The notes under the pieces were generated by a model. That model did not search any database and had not been told where the DNA came from. It was given only the letters and a program-made list of their open reading frames with translations. From the NCBI GenBank assembly GCA_018402765.1, contig JAGYIE010000002.1:1-64000 (forward strand): 64,000 nucleotides of DNA. The letters run 5' to 3'. Each line of letters begins with the position of its first letter. Position 1 is the first letter of the stretch. A program made the position numbers and the translations under genes. The DNA is from Vicingaceae bacterium (GTDB lineage Bacteria > Bacteroidota > Bacteroidia > Flavobacteriales_E > Vicingaceae). Shown one piece after another: positions 56,527-64,000 of the stretch.

Positions 56527-56916
56527 ATGTCTAAAGTAAAATTTAAAAAAGAAGAGCGATTATGCACTAAAATTGCAATCGATAAACTATTTAAAAGTGG
56601 AGAGTCCTTTGTAGTTTATCCTTACAAAGTAATTTATAAAAAAACAGAAAAAAAAGTGCCTACTGATGAATTAGTTAAAATTCTAATTACAATTCCTAAG
56701 AGAAATTTCAAAAAAGCGGCTCACCGCAACCAATTGAAGCGCAGAACAAAGGAGGCATATCGATTGAACAAAGCGCATTTTTATAGCGCTCTAAATAAAA
56801 AGACCTATAGCCTGGATCTAGGACTTATTTATATCGGCAGTAAAGAGTTAAAATATGAAGAGCTTTCCTCTAAAATAATCTTAATTTTGAACCGTTTAAT
56901 TACTATAAATGAATAG
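56527..56916 (+). CDS. rnpA: Ribonuclease P protein component RnpA
   Basis: Protein subunit of RNase P, which trims the 5' end of tRNA precursors. From the ATG at 56527 it is 129 residues: [22 protein letters not shown], then [22 protein letters not shown]-type signature ([17 protein letters not shown], about 60-76), the RNR-like motif of the family. An upstream in-frame ATG at 56488 lies in the terminator stem and is not used. It overlaps yidD by eight bases, and the pair is a classic arrangement; rpmH is not adjacent here. Confidence 0.95.
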   Translation: MSKVKFKKEERLCTKIAIDKLFKSGESFVVYPYKVIYKKTEKKVPTDELVKILITIPKRNFKKAAHRNQLKRRTKEAYRLNKAHFYSALNKKTYSLDLGLIYIGSKELKYEELSSKIILILNRLITINE

Positions 56917-57145
56917 ATTTTTTAGTCAACTATTTATCGTTCTTATCCGAATTTATCAATACTCAATTTCTCCTGTATTAGGTGCCAATTGTCGCTACAC
57001 GCCAACTTGCTCTCAATACAGCATCGAGGCATTTAAGTTACATGGGGCATATAAAGGCTTCTACCTTTCAGCAAAACGAATTATTAGCTGTAATCCTTGG
57101 GGAGGACATGGACACCAGCCAGTTCCTAAAAAGTTTAAATTTTAA
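56909..57145 (+). CDS. yidD: Membrane protein insertion efficiency factor YidD
   Basis: A 78-residue protein of the YidD family: an N-terminal amphipathic helix ([22 protein letters not shown]), then [33 protein letters not shown] and [15 protein letters not shown] with three conserved Cys. It helps the YidC insertase. The start overlaps rnpA by eight bases, and the ctpA-like gene begins three bases after its stop. Confidence 0.96.
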   Translation: MNRFFSQLFIVLIRIYQYSISPVLGANCRYTPTCSQYSIEAFKLHGAYKGFYLSAKRIISCNPWGGHGHQPVPKKFKF

Positions 57146-57148
57146 TAC

Positions 57149-58813
57149 ATGAAAAAAGTAAAAATATTCATCATTGCAGCAGTTATCGGAGTGGCAGGTT
57201 TCTTAAGTACAGGATTTGCAGATAGCTATTTTGAATTATCAAAAAACTTAGACATTTTCTCTACACTGTATAAAGAAGTCAATACCTATTACGTAGATGA
57301 GACAAAACCGGGAGAGCTAATGAAAACAGGTATTGATGCAATGCTAAAGTCATTAGACCCTTACACGAACTTCATCCCTGAATCACAAATAGAAGACTTT
57401 AAATTTATGACAACGGGACAGTATGGAGGAATCGGTGCCCTAATTCACAAAGAAGGCGAAAATGTTGTTATCTCTGAACCATACGAAGGATTTCCGGCTC
57501 ATACAGCAGGCCTTTTAGCCGGCGACATATTGATTGAAGTAGAGGGAAAGAAAGTAAAAGGAAAGTCAACAAGTGAAATCAGTGAAGCATTGAAAGGTCA
57601 ACCTAATACTTCTTTAAAAGTGATTATTGAGCGTCCTGGCACAAAAGGAACAATTGAAAAAGAACTGATTAGAAAAGAAATAAAGATTGACGATGTTCCT
57701 TATGCAGGGATGTTAAATGAAACCATAGGCTATATAAGACTTACTAGCTTTACACAAACTGCAGGTCAGCAGTTTATTAGTGCGCTCGCAAAACTAAAAG
57801 AGGAAAATAATGCACAAGCCGTAATATTTGATCTTCGAGGAAATGGTGGAGGGTTATTAAACCAATCCATAAACATAGTAAATGCATTTGTACCTAAAGG
57901 GACTATGGTAGTGCAAACGAAAGGAAAAATTAGTGAATGGGATGCCACATATGCAACTTTAAATAGTCCCGTAGATACTGAAATACCTGTAGTCGTTCTA
58001 GTAGATGATCGATCAGCATCAGCTTCTGAGATCGTTTCAGGCTCCCTTCAAGATTTAGATAGAGCAGTTATAATTGGTGATCGAACATTCGGGAAAGGAC
58101 TAGTTCAACAAACTCGTCGACTAAGTTACAACGCACAACTGAAAGTTACAGTGGCGAAATATTATATACCAAGTGGTAGATGTATTCAAAAACTTGATTA
58201 TGCCCATAGGGATGAAGTTGGAGATGCCACTATTGTTGCCGATTCTTTAATCGTTCCCTTTAAAACGTTGGTAAACAAACGAACAGTTTTTGATGGAAAA
58301 GGCATAAATCCAGATATCAAAGTCGAACAAAAAGAGGTTAGTAACATTACTTCAGTATTGGTAAGAAATTTTTATATTTTCGATTACGCTACCCAATACA
58401 GACTGAAACATGACACTATTCTAAAAGCTAATAAATTTGCATTAACAGATGATGAGTATTCTGCATTTATAGACTATTTAGCTGACAAGGACATTAATTA
58501 TGAAACTGAAACTGAAAAGCAGCTAAGAAAACTAAAAGAAACCGCAACTAAAGAGAAATATTTTAAATATGCTGATAAAGAGTATGAAGAACTAGAAGCT
58601 AAATTAGTTTTAGATAAAAGTGACGATCTAATGAAGTTTAAGGATGAGATAAAAGAACTATTAGAGAACGAAATTATTTCAAGATATTATTATCAAAAAG
58701 GAAGAATAATTTCATCATTAAGTAAAGATCCTGCTGTAGGAAAAGCAATTGAAGTGCTTGAAAATAAAGAAACCTATTTGGGAATACTTAACGGGAGTAT
58801 AAGCAAAAATTAA
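57149..58813 (+). CDS. C-terminal processing peptidase, S41 family
   Basis: A 554-residue periplasmic protease with an N-terminal membrane anchor or signal (about 5-22), a helical region with YYVDETKPGELMKTGIDAML, a PDZ domain (about 85-165, GGIGALIHKEGENVVISEPYEG in part) and the S41 catalytic domain. The Ser/Lys dyad lies in DDRSASASEIVSGSLQD and GDRTFGKGLVQQ. A C-terminal extension of about 170 residues is helical and charged. Such proteases trim C-termini of periplasmic and lipoprotein substrates. It continues the rnpA-yidD run with a three-base gap. Confidence 0.95.
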   Translation: MKKVKIFIIAAVIGVAGFLSTGFADSYFELSKNLDIFSTLYKEVNTYYVDETKPGELMKTGIDAMLKSLDPYTNFIPESQIEDFKFMTTGQYGGIGALIHKEGENVVISEPYEGFPAHTAGLLAGDILIEVEGKKVKGKSTSEISEALKGQPNTSLKVIIERPGTKGTIEKELIRKEIKIDDVPYAGMLNETIGYIRLTSFTQTAGQQFISALAKLKEENNAQAVIFDLRGNGGGLLNQSINIVNAFVPKGTMVVQTKGKISEWDATYATLNSPVDTEIPVVVLVDDRSASASEIVSGSLQDLDRAVIIGDRTFGKGLVQQTRRLSYNAQLKVTVAKYYIPSGRCIQKLDYAHRDEVGDATIVADSLIVPFKTLVNKRTVFDGKGINPDIKVEQKEVSNITSVLVRNFYIFDYATQYRLKHDTILKANKFALTDDEYSAFIDYLADKDINYETETEKQLRKLKETATKEKYFKYADKEYEELEAKLVLDKSDDLMKFKDEIKELLENEIISRYYYQKGRIISSLSKDPAVGKAIEVLENKETYLGILNGSISKN

Positions 58814-58823
58814 TAGGCTGTAC

Positions 58824-60407
58824 GTGCAAAAAGGACTTTTTAGGTGGAAATACTGGAACCATGATTTGCTTTATATCTTTGGCTGTATGGTTATTATATC
58901 AGGGTTACCCTGGTCTAATTTCCTAATGAGCTTAGGCCAATTTATACTTTTAGGAAATTGGATTTTAGAATTTAATTTCATTGAAAAAACCAAGAGATTT
59001 TCAACAAATAAAGTAGCTATTTTAGTTACAATGTTGTTTGCATTACACGTCATCGGACTTATTTGGACTACTGATTTTGAGTATGCTGCTAAAGATTTGC
59101 GAATAAAGTTACCTTTACTCTTTTTACCAATTGTTTTTTCATCAGCAATACAATTTTCAAAAAAGACATTTCAGTTTCTTATTGATTTTTTTATTGCAGT
59201 AATCACAGTAACCACATTTGTAAGTTTAAACAAATACATCAATGTTGAAGAGATCGCTCTATTTGACAAAAGAGACTTAGCAATCAACATCAGTCATATT
59301 CGATTTAGCCTTTTAATTTGCATTGGCGCCTTCTTTTCGTTGTATCGATTCTATAAAAATAAAGGAGTTATAAAACTAGCCTTTCTGATTCTAGCTTTTT
59401 GGCTTATAGTATTCTTATTTATTTTAGAATCTTTCTCTGGGATTGTAATCATATCGCTATTACTGCCAATCATAACGACTTATTATGCACTAAACATTAA
59501 TAATAAAGTCAAACGTATAATTTCTTCTAGTTTTATATTACTTTTTACTGCCTCCGTATTGGCTGTAGTGGTTTGGAGAATTAACGATTATCATTTTGAC
59601 CCAATTCCAAATCAACAACTATTAGATGTAAGCTCTATAGGAAGTCCTTACTTTCAAGATACTACTACATGGGGCTATCAACAGATGGAAAATGGATACT
59701 ATATCTATCAAAATGTTGCGTATTGGGAACTTGAAGATGCATGGAATAAAGTTAGTGATGTAAAATACACAGGAAAAGATGCAAATGGAGATGATTTATA
59801 CATCACTTTAATTCGTTTTATTACCTCGAAAGGAGAACCAAAAGATCGAAATTCAATTGAACAATTGACTAAAGAAGAAGTAAAAGCAATAGAGTCAGGA
59901 ATTGCAAATGTTAACTACTTAAAACACCCACAAGTATCAAGAATTGACAAAATAATTTGGGAGTTTGATACCTACTCTAAAGGACTTGGAACTAATGGGC
60001 ATTCTGTAGCATCCCGAATTGTCTATTGGAAACAAGCATGGTTATTGATTCGGGAAAATATGTTAATTGGCGTAGGAACAGGTGATGTACAAAATGAATT
60101 TGAAGAAAGCTACAAACAATCCAACTCTTCGCTAAATGAATCATTCAGGTTACGAGCACACAATCAATACCTTACTCTTTGGGTTGCCTTTGGAATAGTA
60201 GGTCTACTAATTATTATGATTACCATTATATATCCAATAGCATTAAGTATAAAAATGAAAGACTATTACTACCTTCTATTCATCGCAGTAGCCTTACTTT
60301 CAATGATTAATGAAGATACATTAGAGACTCAAGCGGGCGTTACTTTCTTTGCATTTTTTAATTCATTCCTTTTGTTTGGAAGAAACTATCTCCCTAAAAC
60401 TTCCTGA
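58824..60407 (+). CDS. O-antigen ligase family (Wzy_C) membrane protein
   Basis: A 527-residue polytopic membrane protein. About ten to twelve hydrophobic helices flank a large outside loop (about 250-420) in which the conserved Wzy_C segment appears: SRIVYWKQAWLLIRENMLIGVGTGDVQNEF, followed by LRAHNQYLTLWVAFGIVGLLI. Family members join O-antigen to lipid A-core or polymerise it. It uses a GTG start at 58824; no in-frame ATG is near. The glycosyltransferase genes on the opposite strand converge on it, with stops overlapping by 22 bases. Confidence 0.88.
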   Translation: MQKGLFRWKYWNHDLLYIFGCMVIISGLPWSNFLMSLGQFILLGNWILEFNFIEKTKRFSTNKVAILVTMLFALHVIGLIWTTDFEYAAKDLRIKLPLLFLPIVFSSAIQFSKKTFQFLIDFFIAVITVTTFVSLNKYINVEEIALFDKRDLAINISHIRFSLLICIGAFFSLYRFYKNKGVIKLAFLILAFWLIVFLFILESFSGIVIISLLLPIITTYYALNINNKVKRIISSSFILLFTASVLAVVVWRINDYHFDPIPNQQLLDVSSIGSPYFQDTTTWGYQQMENGYYIYQNVAYWELEDAWNKVSDVKYTGKDANGDDLYITLIRFITSKGEPKDRNSIEQLTKEEVKAIESGIANVNYLKHPQVSRIDKIIWEFDTYSKGLGTNGHSVASRIVYWKQAWLLIRENMLIGVGTGDVQNEFEESYKQSNSSLNESFRLRAHNQYLTLWVAFGIVGLLIIMITIIYPIALSIKMKDYYYLLFIAVALLSMINEDTLETQAGVTFFAFFNSFLLFGRNYLPKTS

Positions 60408-61474
60408 TAGACCAAAAGTGTTTTTTCAGCAGTAATGGACTTTGCATGACTATTTAATACTTTCTTAGCTCCAGACAAAATATCCAATCGCAATTGATCC
60501 TCATTCAACAAACGCTTTACTTGATGAGCTAATAATTTTGGACTTTTAATGGGTGCAAGCAATCCGCTCTGCTCATCAATTACTATTTCAGGAATACCAC
60601 CTGCAGCCGTTGCTACAACAGGAACATTACATGCAAAAGCATCTAAAATAGAAGTGCCTAAACCTTCTGTCTTAGAAGTAATTAAGAACACATCTAAATC
60701 TTCTAAAATTTCGGGAATATCAGTCCTAAAACCCATAAATGAGATATTTTTAATCTTTAAACTCTTAGCATAGTTCCTAATTTTTGCTTCTAGAGGACCT
60801 ACTCCAATAATTACAAAATAACAATCCGAAATTGATTGGTTAATCAATTTGGCTGTATCTAAAAATGTAAAATAATCTTTATGGTCAGCTAATGCAGAAG
60901 TATTGCCAATTAAGGTTTGATGCGTTAAACCTAGTTCAACTCTGAGCTTATCTTTTCTATAGGTTCCTTCAAACTTGGATAAATCAATCCCAGAGTGAAT
61001 AGTTATTAGTTTACTTTTATCTTTAATATCTTTAGCTGTTATCTCATTTATCTTATCGGATACACAAACTATTTTTCTCACGCTTTTGTAATTATACTTA
61101 AATAATGATGATTTGCTTTTACTAATTGGGAAATCCACTCTCCTACTAACAACCAATGGAGTTTTGTTTCTGAATATTATAGCCGAAATAATAGCAAAAG
61201 TGTGGGAATGAGCGTCATGAGTATGAACCAGATTAATCTCCAATTTTTTGCATAATGACCTAATGCGATTTGAAAAATTAATAGCTACACCTGACTTCTT
61301 AGTTTCGGTATAATAATCCCATTGACGCTCGATACAATACTTTTCCATAGAAGAATTACTAGCACAGAGAATAATTTGCTGAATTCCTTTCTTTTCTAAT
61401 TCTTCATAGAGATAGGCTAACTGCTGCTCTCCTCCTCTCCATGATGGCTCGGAAGAGATATGTAATATCTTCAT
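60386..61474 (-). CDS. Glycosyltransferase family 4 protein
   Basis: A 362-residue GT-B enzyme from the ATG at 61474 (MKILHISSEPSWRGGEQQLAYL). N-terminal acceptor domain with VHTHDAHSHTFAI (about 83-95); C-terminal donor domain with GNTSALADHKDYFTFLDTAK, FMGFRTDIPEILEDLDVFLITSKTEGLGTSILDAFACNVPVVATAAGGIPE, in which the E-x7-E-like retaining signature appears. An upstream in-frame ATG at 61510 would overlap the GT2 gene and add 12 residues; the later start is preferred since it matches the family. Probably builds lipopolysaccharide or another surface glycan with the GT2 gene. Confidence 0.9.
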   Translation of the reverse strand: MKILHISSEPSWRGGEQQLAYLYEELEKKGIQQIILCASNSSMEKYCIERQWDYYTETKKSGVAINFSNRIRSLCKKLEINLVHTHDAHSHTFAIISAIIFRNKTPLVVSRRVDFPISKSKSSLFKYNYKSVRKIVCVSDKINEITAKDIKDKSKLITIHSGIDLSKFEGTYRKDKLRVELGLTHQTLIGNTSALADHKDYFTFLDTAKLINQSISDCYFVIIGVGPLEAKIRNYAKSLKIKNISFMGFRTDIPEILEDLDVFLITSKTEGLGTSILDAFACNVPVVATAAGGIPEIVIDEQSGLLAPIKSPKLLAHQVKRLLNEDQLRLDILSGAKKVLNSHAKSITAEKTLLVYQEVLGR

Positions 61475-61490
61475 AGGTTGAGTAGTAATC

Positions 61491-62249
61491 TTAAATTGAG
61501 TCACCGTCATCTAACATTTTCAATTTCGTGTATTTTAAATAGACTGCATATCCAGAAAAACGAGCAATATTAAACCCGGCCTTTCCATCTAGAAATCCTC
61601 TATGTATAAAATAGATTTTAACAAATCTAGCTAAAGCTTTATACCATCTCTTTTTAGCAGCTCCCTTCGTACCTTTCAGGTGCATTTCTCGGGCAGAAAT
61701 ACTAGAAAATTTTTCTATTTGCTTTATGTGATCTTGACGAGAGTAAAAAGAATGGTGTAACAAGTCCCCGAATAAATGATTTACTTTAGTATTATTTAAA
61801 GATAGTTTTTCGTGAATTTCTCCGACCCATTTTACCTCATCGGGCTTAAAAATTCTAATCTTCGTATCGGGATACCATGATGAATGTTTTACCCATGTGC
61901 CGCAATAATTGGTTAACCGATTAAAGCTATACACCCCATAAAATCCTTCAACTTTCTGTTTTAAAATTGAGTTCTCAAGTTCTTCTGTCAGAGATTCATC
62001 AGCATCTAGACTTAATATATACATATTCTTTGCAAGGCCGTTTGCTAAGTTCTTCTGCTGACTAAAACCAAGCCACTCTTGTTCTACAAAATTAACACCA
62101 TATGCAGTAGCAATCTCCTTTGTTCTATCTGTTGAAAAACTATCAACTACTATAATCTCATCAGCTATTTTTTTGACTGACTGCAAGCAGCGCTCAATAT
62201 TTTTTTCTTCATTGAACGTAATAATAACTACTGAAAGCTTATCAGCCAT
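61491..62249 (-). CDS. Glycosyltransferase family 2, WaaE/KdtX-like
   Basis: A 252-residue GT-A enzyme. It starts KLSVVIITFNEEKNIERCL and has DEIIVVDSFSTDRT (about 29-42), the metal site SLDADESLT (Asp-x-Asp, about 77-85) and the WLGFSQQKNLA segment. The C-terminal half has WKHSSWYPD-like (VKHSSWYPDTKIRIFKPDEVKWVGEIHE in part) and KWVGEIHEKL seen in lipopolysaccharide core glucosyltransferases of the WaaE/KdtX type. Sugar and acceptor are not certain. It lies 16 bases upstream of the GT4 start and is divergent from rsmI. Confidence 0.9.
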   Translation of the reverse strand: MADKLSVVIITFNEEKNIERCLQSVKKIADEIIVVDSFSTDRTKEIATAYGVNFVEQEWLGFSQQKNLANGLAKNMYILSLDADESLTEELENSILKQKVEGFYGVYSFNRLTNYCGTWVKHSSWYPDTKIRIFKPDEVKWVGEIHEKLSLNNTKVNHLFGDLLHHSFYSRQDHIKQIEKFSSISAREMHLKGTKGAAKKRWYKALARFVKIYFIHRGFLDGKAGFNIARFSGYAVYLKYTKLKMLDDGDSI

Positions 62250-62347
62250 ATAAATATAATTTCTGGCAAAGTAACTATTAATGGATGAAAGTAGAATCTT
62301 ACAGTAACAAAAAGCTTAAGAAAAAGGTTATTTCATAACTTCGTAAA

Positions 62348-63019
62348 ATGGGAAAATTATATTTGGTGCCTACTCCAATAGGTAATTTGGAAGACATGAC
62401 ATATCGAAGTATTCGTATTTTAAATGAAGTTGATGCAATACTTTGTGAAGATACTAGAACTTCTTCTCGTTTACTTCAGCATTATGGTATTCAAAAAAGA
62501 TTAATTGCACATCATCAACACAATGAGCATAAAGCCATAGAAAAAGTTATTGAACACCTACAAAATGGAGAAACACTTGCGCTTATTACAGATGCAGGAA
62601 CTCCGGGCATTTCAGACCCAGGATTTTTACTAACAAGGGCTTGTGCTGAGGCAGATATTGAAATAGAGACGCTTCCAGGTGCAACTGCATTTGTTCCTGC
62701 ATTAGTAAATTCAGGTTTACCATGCGACAAATTCTGCTTTGAGGGATTTTTACCTCACAAAAAAGGGAGACACACAAGGCTAACAGAACTTGCTATCGAA
62801 GAACGCACACTCGTATTTTATGAGTCAACCCACAGAATTGTAAAATCTTTGCTTCAAATGGCCGAATACTTTGGAGAAGATCGCAAGGCATCTATATCAA
62901 GAGAATTAACTAAACTCCATGAAGAAACCGTAAGAGGAACACTTAAAGACTTAGCTCAATACTACACTGATAATATTAGTAAGGGAGAGTTTGTAGTAAT
63001 CGTTTCAGGCCATAATTAA
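62348..63019 (+). CDS. rsmI: 16S rRNA (cytidine-1402 2'-O)-methyltransferase RsmI
   Basis: Methylates the 2'-O of C1402, the partner of RsmH. The 223-residue protein has LYLVPTPIGNLEDMTYRSIRIL (3-24), CEDTRTSSRLLQHY, LITDAGTPGISDPGF (about 79-93), LPGATAFVPALVNSGLP and the TETPGxxxF-type FEGFLPHKKGRHTRL. It is shorter than proteobacterial enzymes (about 280) because it lacks the C-terminal domain, as is common in Bacteroidota. The stop overlaps the convergent amidohydrolase stop by four bases. Confidence 0.95.
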   Translation: MGKLYLVPTPIGNLEDMTYRSIRILNEVDAILCEDTRTSSRLLQHYGIQKRLIAHHQHNEHKAIEKVIEHLQNGETLALITDAGTPGISDPGFLLTRACAEADIEIETLPGATAFVPALVNSGLPCDKFCFEGFLPHKKGRHTRLTELAIEERTLVFYESTHRIVKSLLQMAEYFGEDRKASISRELTKLHEETVRGTLKDLAQYYTDNISKGEFVVIVSGHN

Positions 63020-64000
63020 TTAATTTCTAGTCCATATTTATTCATATAGCGCTCATACAGCTCTTTCTGATGACTACTTAAGTCGATCATTTTACCATTA
63101 ATAAAGGCAACAGTTAATTTGTTGGTACGCATATCCAGTGCATCCCCTTCTGAGACAAACAATGTGGCGAACTTTCCAACTTCTAGTGAACCGACTTCTT
63201 TTTCAATACCAAGTATTTTAGCAGCATTTAAAGTAATACTCTTGAGTGCTTCCTCTCGATTCAGTCCATACGCAGCAGAAGTGCCTGCATAAAATGGTAA
63301 GTTTCGAGTTCCCATAGCCTGCATACTGCCATCATTTTGCAAACAAAAAATCACTCCTTTTTCAGCTAATAAAAAAGGCAGTCGATAAGGCAAATCAACA
63401 GCATCATCTTCTCTCAATGGCAACTCATGAACTCTTCTAAGCACAACAGGAATAGCATAGTCTACTAACAAATCAGCCACTAATAAGGCGTCATAAGCAC
63501 CCACTAAAACGGGAGACTTTATTCGTTGTTCTTTTATAAAATAGATAGCTGATGATAGTTCTCTAGCATTATTCGCATGAATAAATACCTTTTTATCTCC
63601 TGTAAATACTGAACGCATTGCTTCATATCTAAGATCTTTTTCTAAAACAAAATCTACTTTAGTGTATGCTAGAGCCTTTTTAAAGAAACTGTTTAGCTCA
63701 TAGACCTGTGATTCAAATTTTGTGTTTTCTTCGTAAGTAATCGTTCCATTCTGCCATTTTCTGTTATAAACAGAAGGCCAATTAATATGGATTGCATCAT
63801 CCATTTTCAAAACTGCATCTTCCCAGTTCCAGCCTTCCAAATTAAAGATAGAAGAAGTTCCAGAAATTCTACCACCCTGAGGAGTCGCCTGAACTATTAA
63901 AACACCATTTGACCGAACAGTTGGAATTATTTTAGAATCTGTATTGTAAGCAACCAAGCTTCTAACTTGGGGAGTAATATCTCCAACCTCATCAGCATCT
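63016..64000 (-). CDS. Amidohydrolase family protein, 5' end outside the window
   Basis: The frame is open to the right edge (DADEVGDITPQVRSLVAYNTDSK...), so the N-terminal part with the metal-binding HxH motif is missing. The 327 residues present have VRSNGVLIVQATPQGGRISG near the left of the visible part, a middle region with PVLVGAYDALLVADLL and the typical ending GLNREEALKSITLNAAKILGIEKEVGSLEVGKFATLFVSEGDALDM, seen in imidazolonepropionase-like amidohydrolases. Bacteroidota carry secreted forms of this family, often in tandem pairs. The substrate cannot be told from this fragment. Confidence 0.85.
   Translation of the reverse strand, partial: DADEVGDITPQVRSLVAYNTDSKIIPTVRSNGVLIVQATPQGGRISGTSSIFNLEGWNWEDAVLKMDDAIHINWPSVYNRKWQNGTITYEENTKFESQVYELNSFFKKALAYTKVDFVLEKDLRYEAMRSVFTGDKKVFIHANNARELSSAIYFIKEQRIKSPVLVGAYDALLVADLLVDYAIPVVLRRVHELPLREDDAVDLPYRLPFLLAEKGVIFCLQNDGSMQAMGTRNLPFYAGTSAAYGLNREEALKSITLNAAKILGIEKEVGSLEVGKFATLFVSEGDALDMRTNKLTVAFINGKMIDLSSHQKELYERYMNKYGLEIN

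Overview
The window comes from a low-GC member of the Bacteroidota, most likely Flavobacteriales; the family cannot be fixed from the sequence alone. The evidence is: three secreted proteins with the C-terminal sorting domain of the type IX secretion system (T9SS), Bacteroidota-restricted families (GSCFA, DUF4271, BACON repeats, head-GIN DUF2807), a dcw cluster without murF or ddl, few Shine-Dalgarno sequences, and repeated matches to the Bacteroidota -7 promoter element TAnnTTTG just upstream of genes.

Layout. 1-6.1 kb: accessory surface genes. A large Rhs/YD-repeat gene runs off the left edge and is broken by what looks like a single lost T near its start. Upstream of it lies a small T9SS-tailed protein that carries a lone YD motif. 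Next come a divergent T9SS-secreted propeller-like protein and a secreted protein of unknown function. 6.1-21.9 kb: a nearly gap-free minus-strand division and cell-wall operon read in the order mraZ, rsmH, ftsL, ftsI, murE, mraY, murD, ftsW, murG, murC, ftsQ, ftsA, ftsZ, then a YqeY-like gene. Many junctions overlap by one or a few bases. The mraZ upstream region holds three AAGTGGTA-type repeats at exactly 10 bp spacing, the expected MraZ operator.

22.2-32.0 kb: an alpha/beta hydrolase, engB, a lipoprotein/PagL-like outer-membrane pair, a DsbA-family oxidoreductase, a 58-residue Arc-type DNA-binding protein next to an SPFH membrane protein, and a four-gene unit (secreted protein, small cytosolic protein, TPR sensor kinase, LuxR-type regulator) that may be an uncharacterised signalling system. 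32.2-41.2 kb: leuS with an unusually long insertion before KMSKS, a lipoprotein, a DUF3108 protein, tryptophan 2,3-dioxygenase, an M23 peptidase, GSCFA, an SDR enzyme, and a decayed two-helix membrane gene.

41.4-46.5 kb: an SOS-like mutagenesis cassette. A Y-family polymerase and a short DnaE-type polymerase form one operon, divergent from an XRE regulator with a LexA-like self-cleavage domain. The 105 bp between them carries an inverted repeat and a series of GTCA repeats overlapping a promoter. 46.6-53.3 kb: a 2226-residue T9SS-exported M6 metalloprotease with nine CUB-like and six BACON-like repeats. 53.3-64 kb: an acyl-CoA dehydrogenase, a DUF4271-hemD-rnpA-yidD-ctpA-O-antigen-ligase run, two glycosyltransferases, rsmI, and an amidohydrolase cut by the right edge.

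No tRNA, rRNA, CRISPR array or insertion sequence was recognised. The strongest candidates for something not fully described are the mutagenesis cassette with its operator, the sensor-kinase operon with two unknown proteins, and the Rhs locus with its T9SS-tailed partner.
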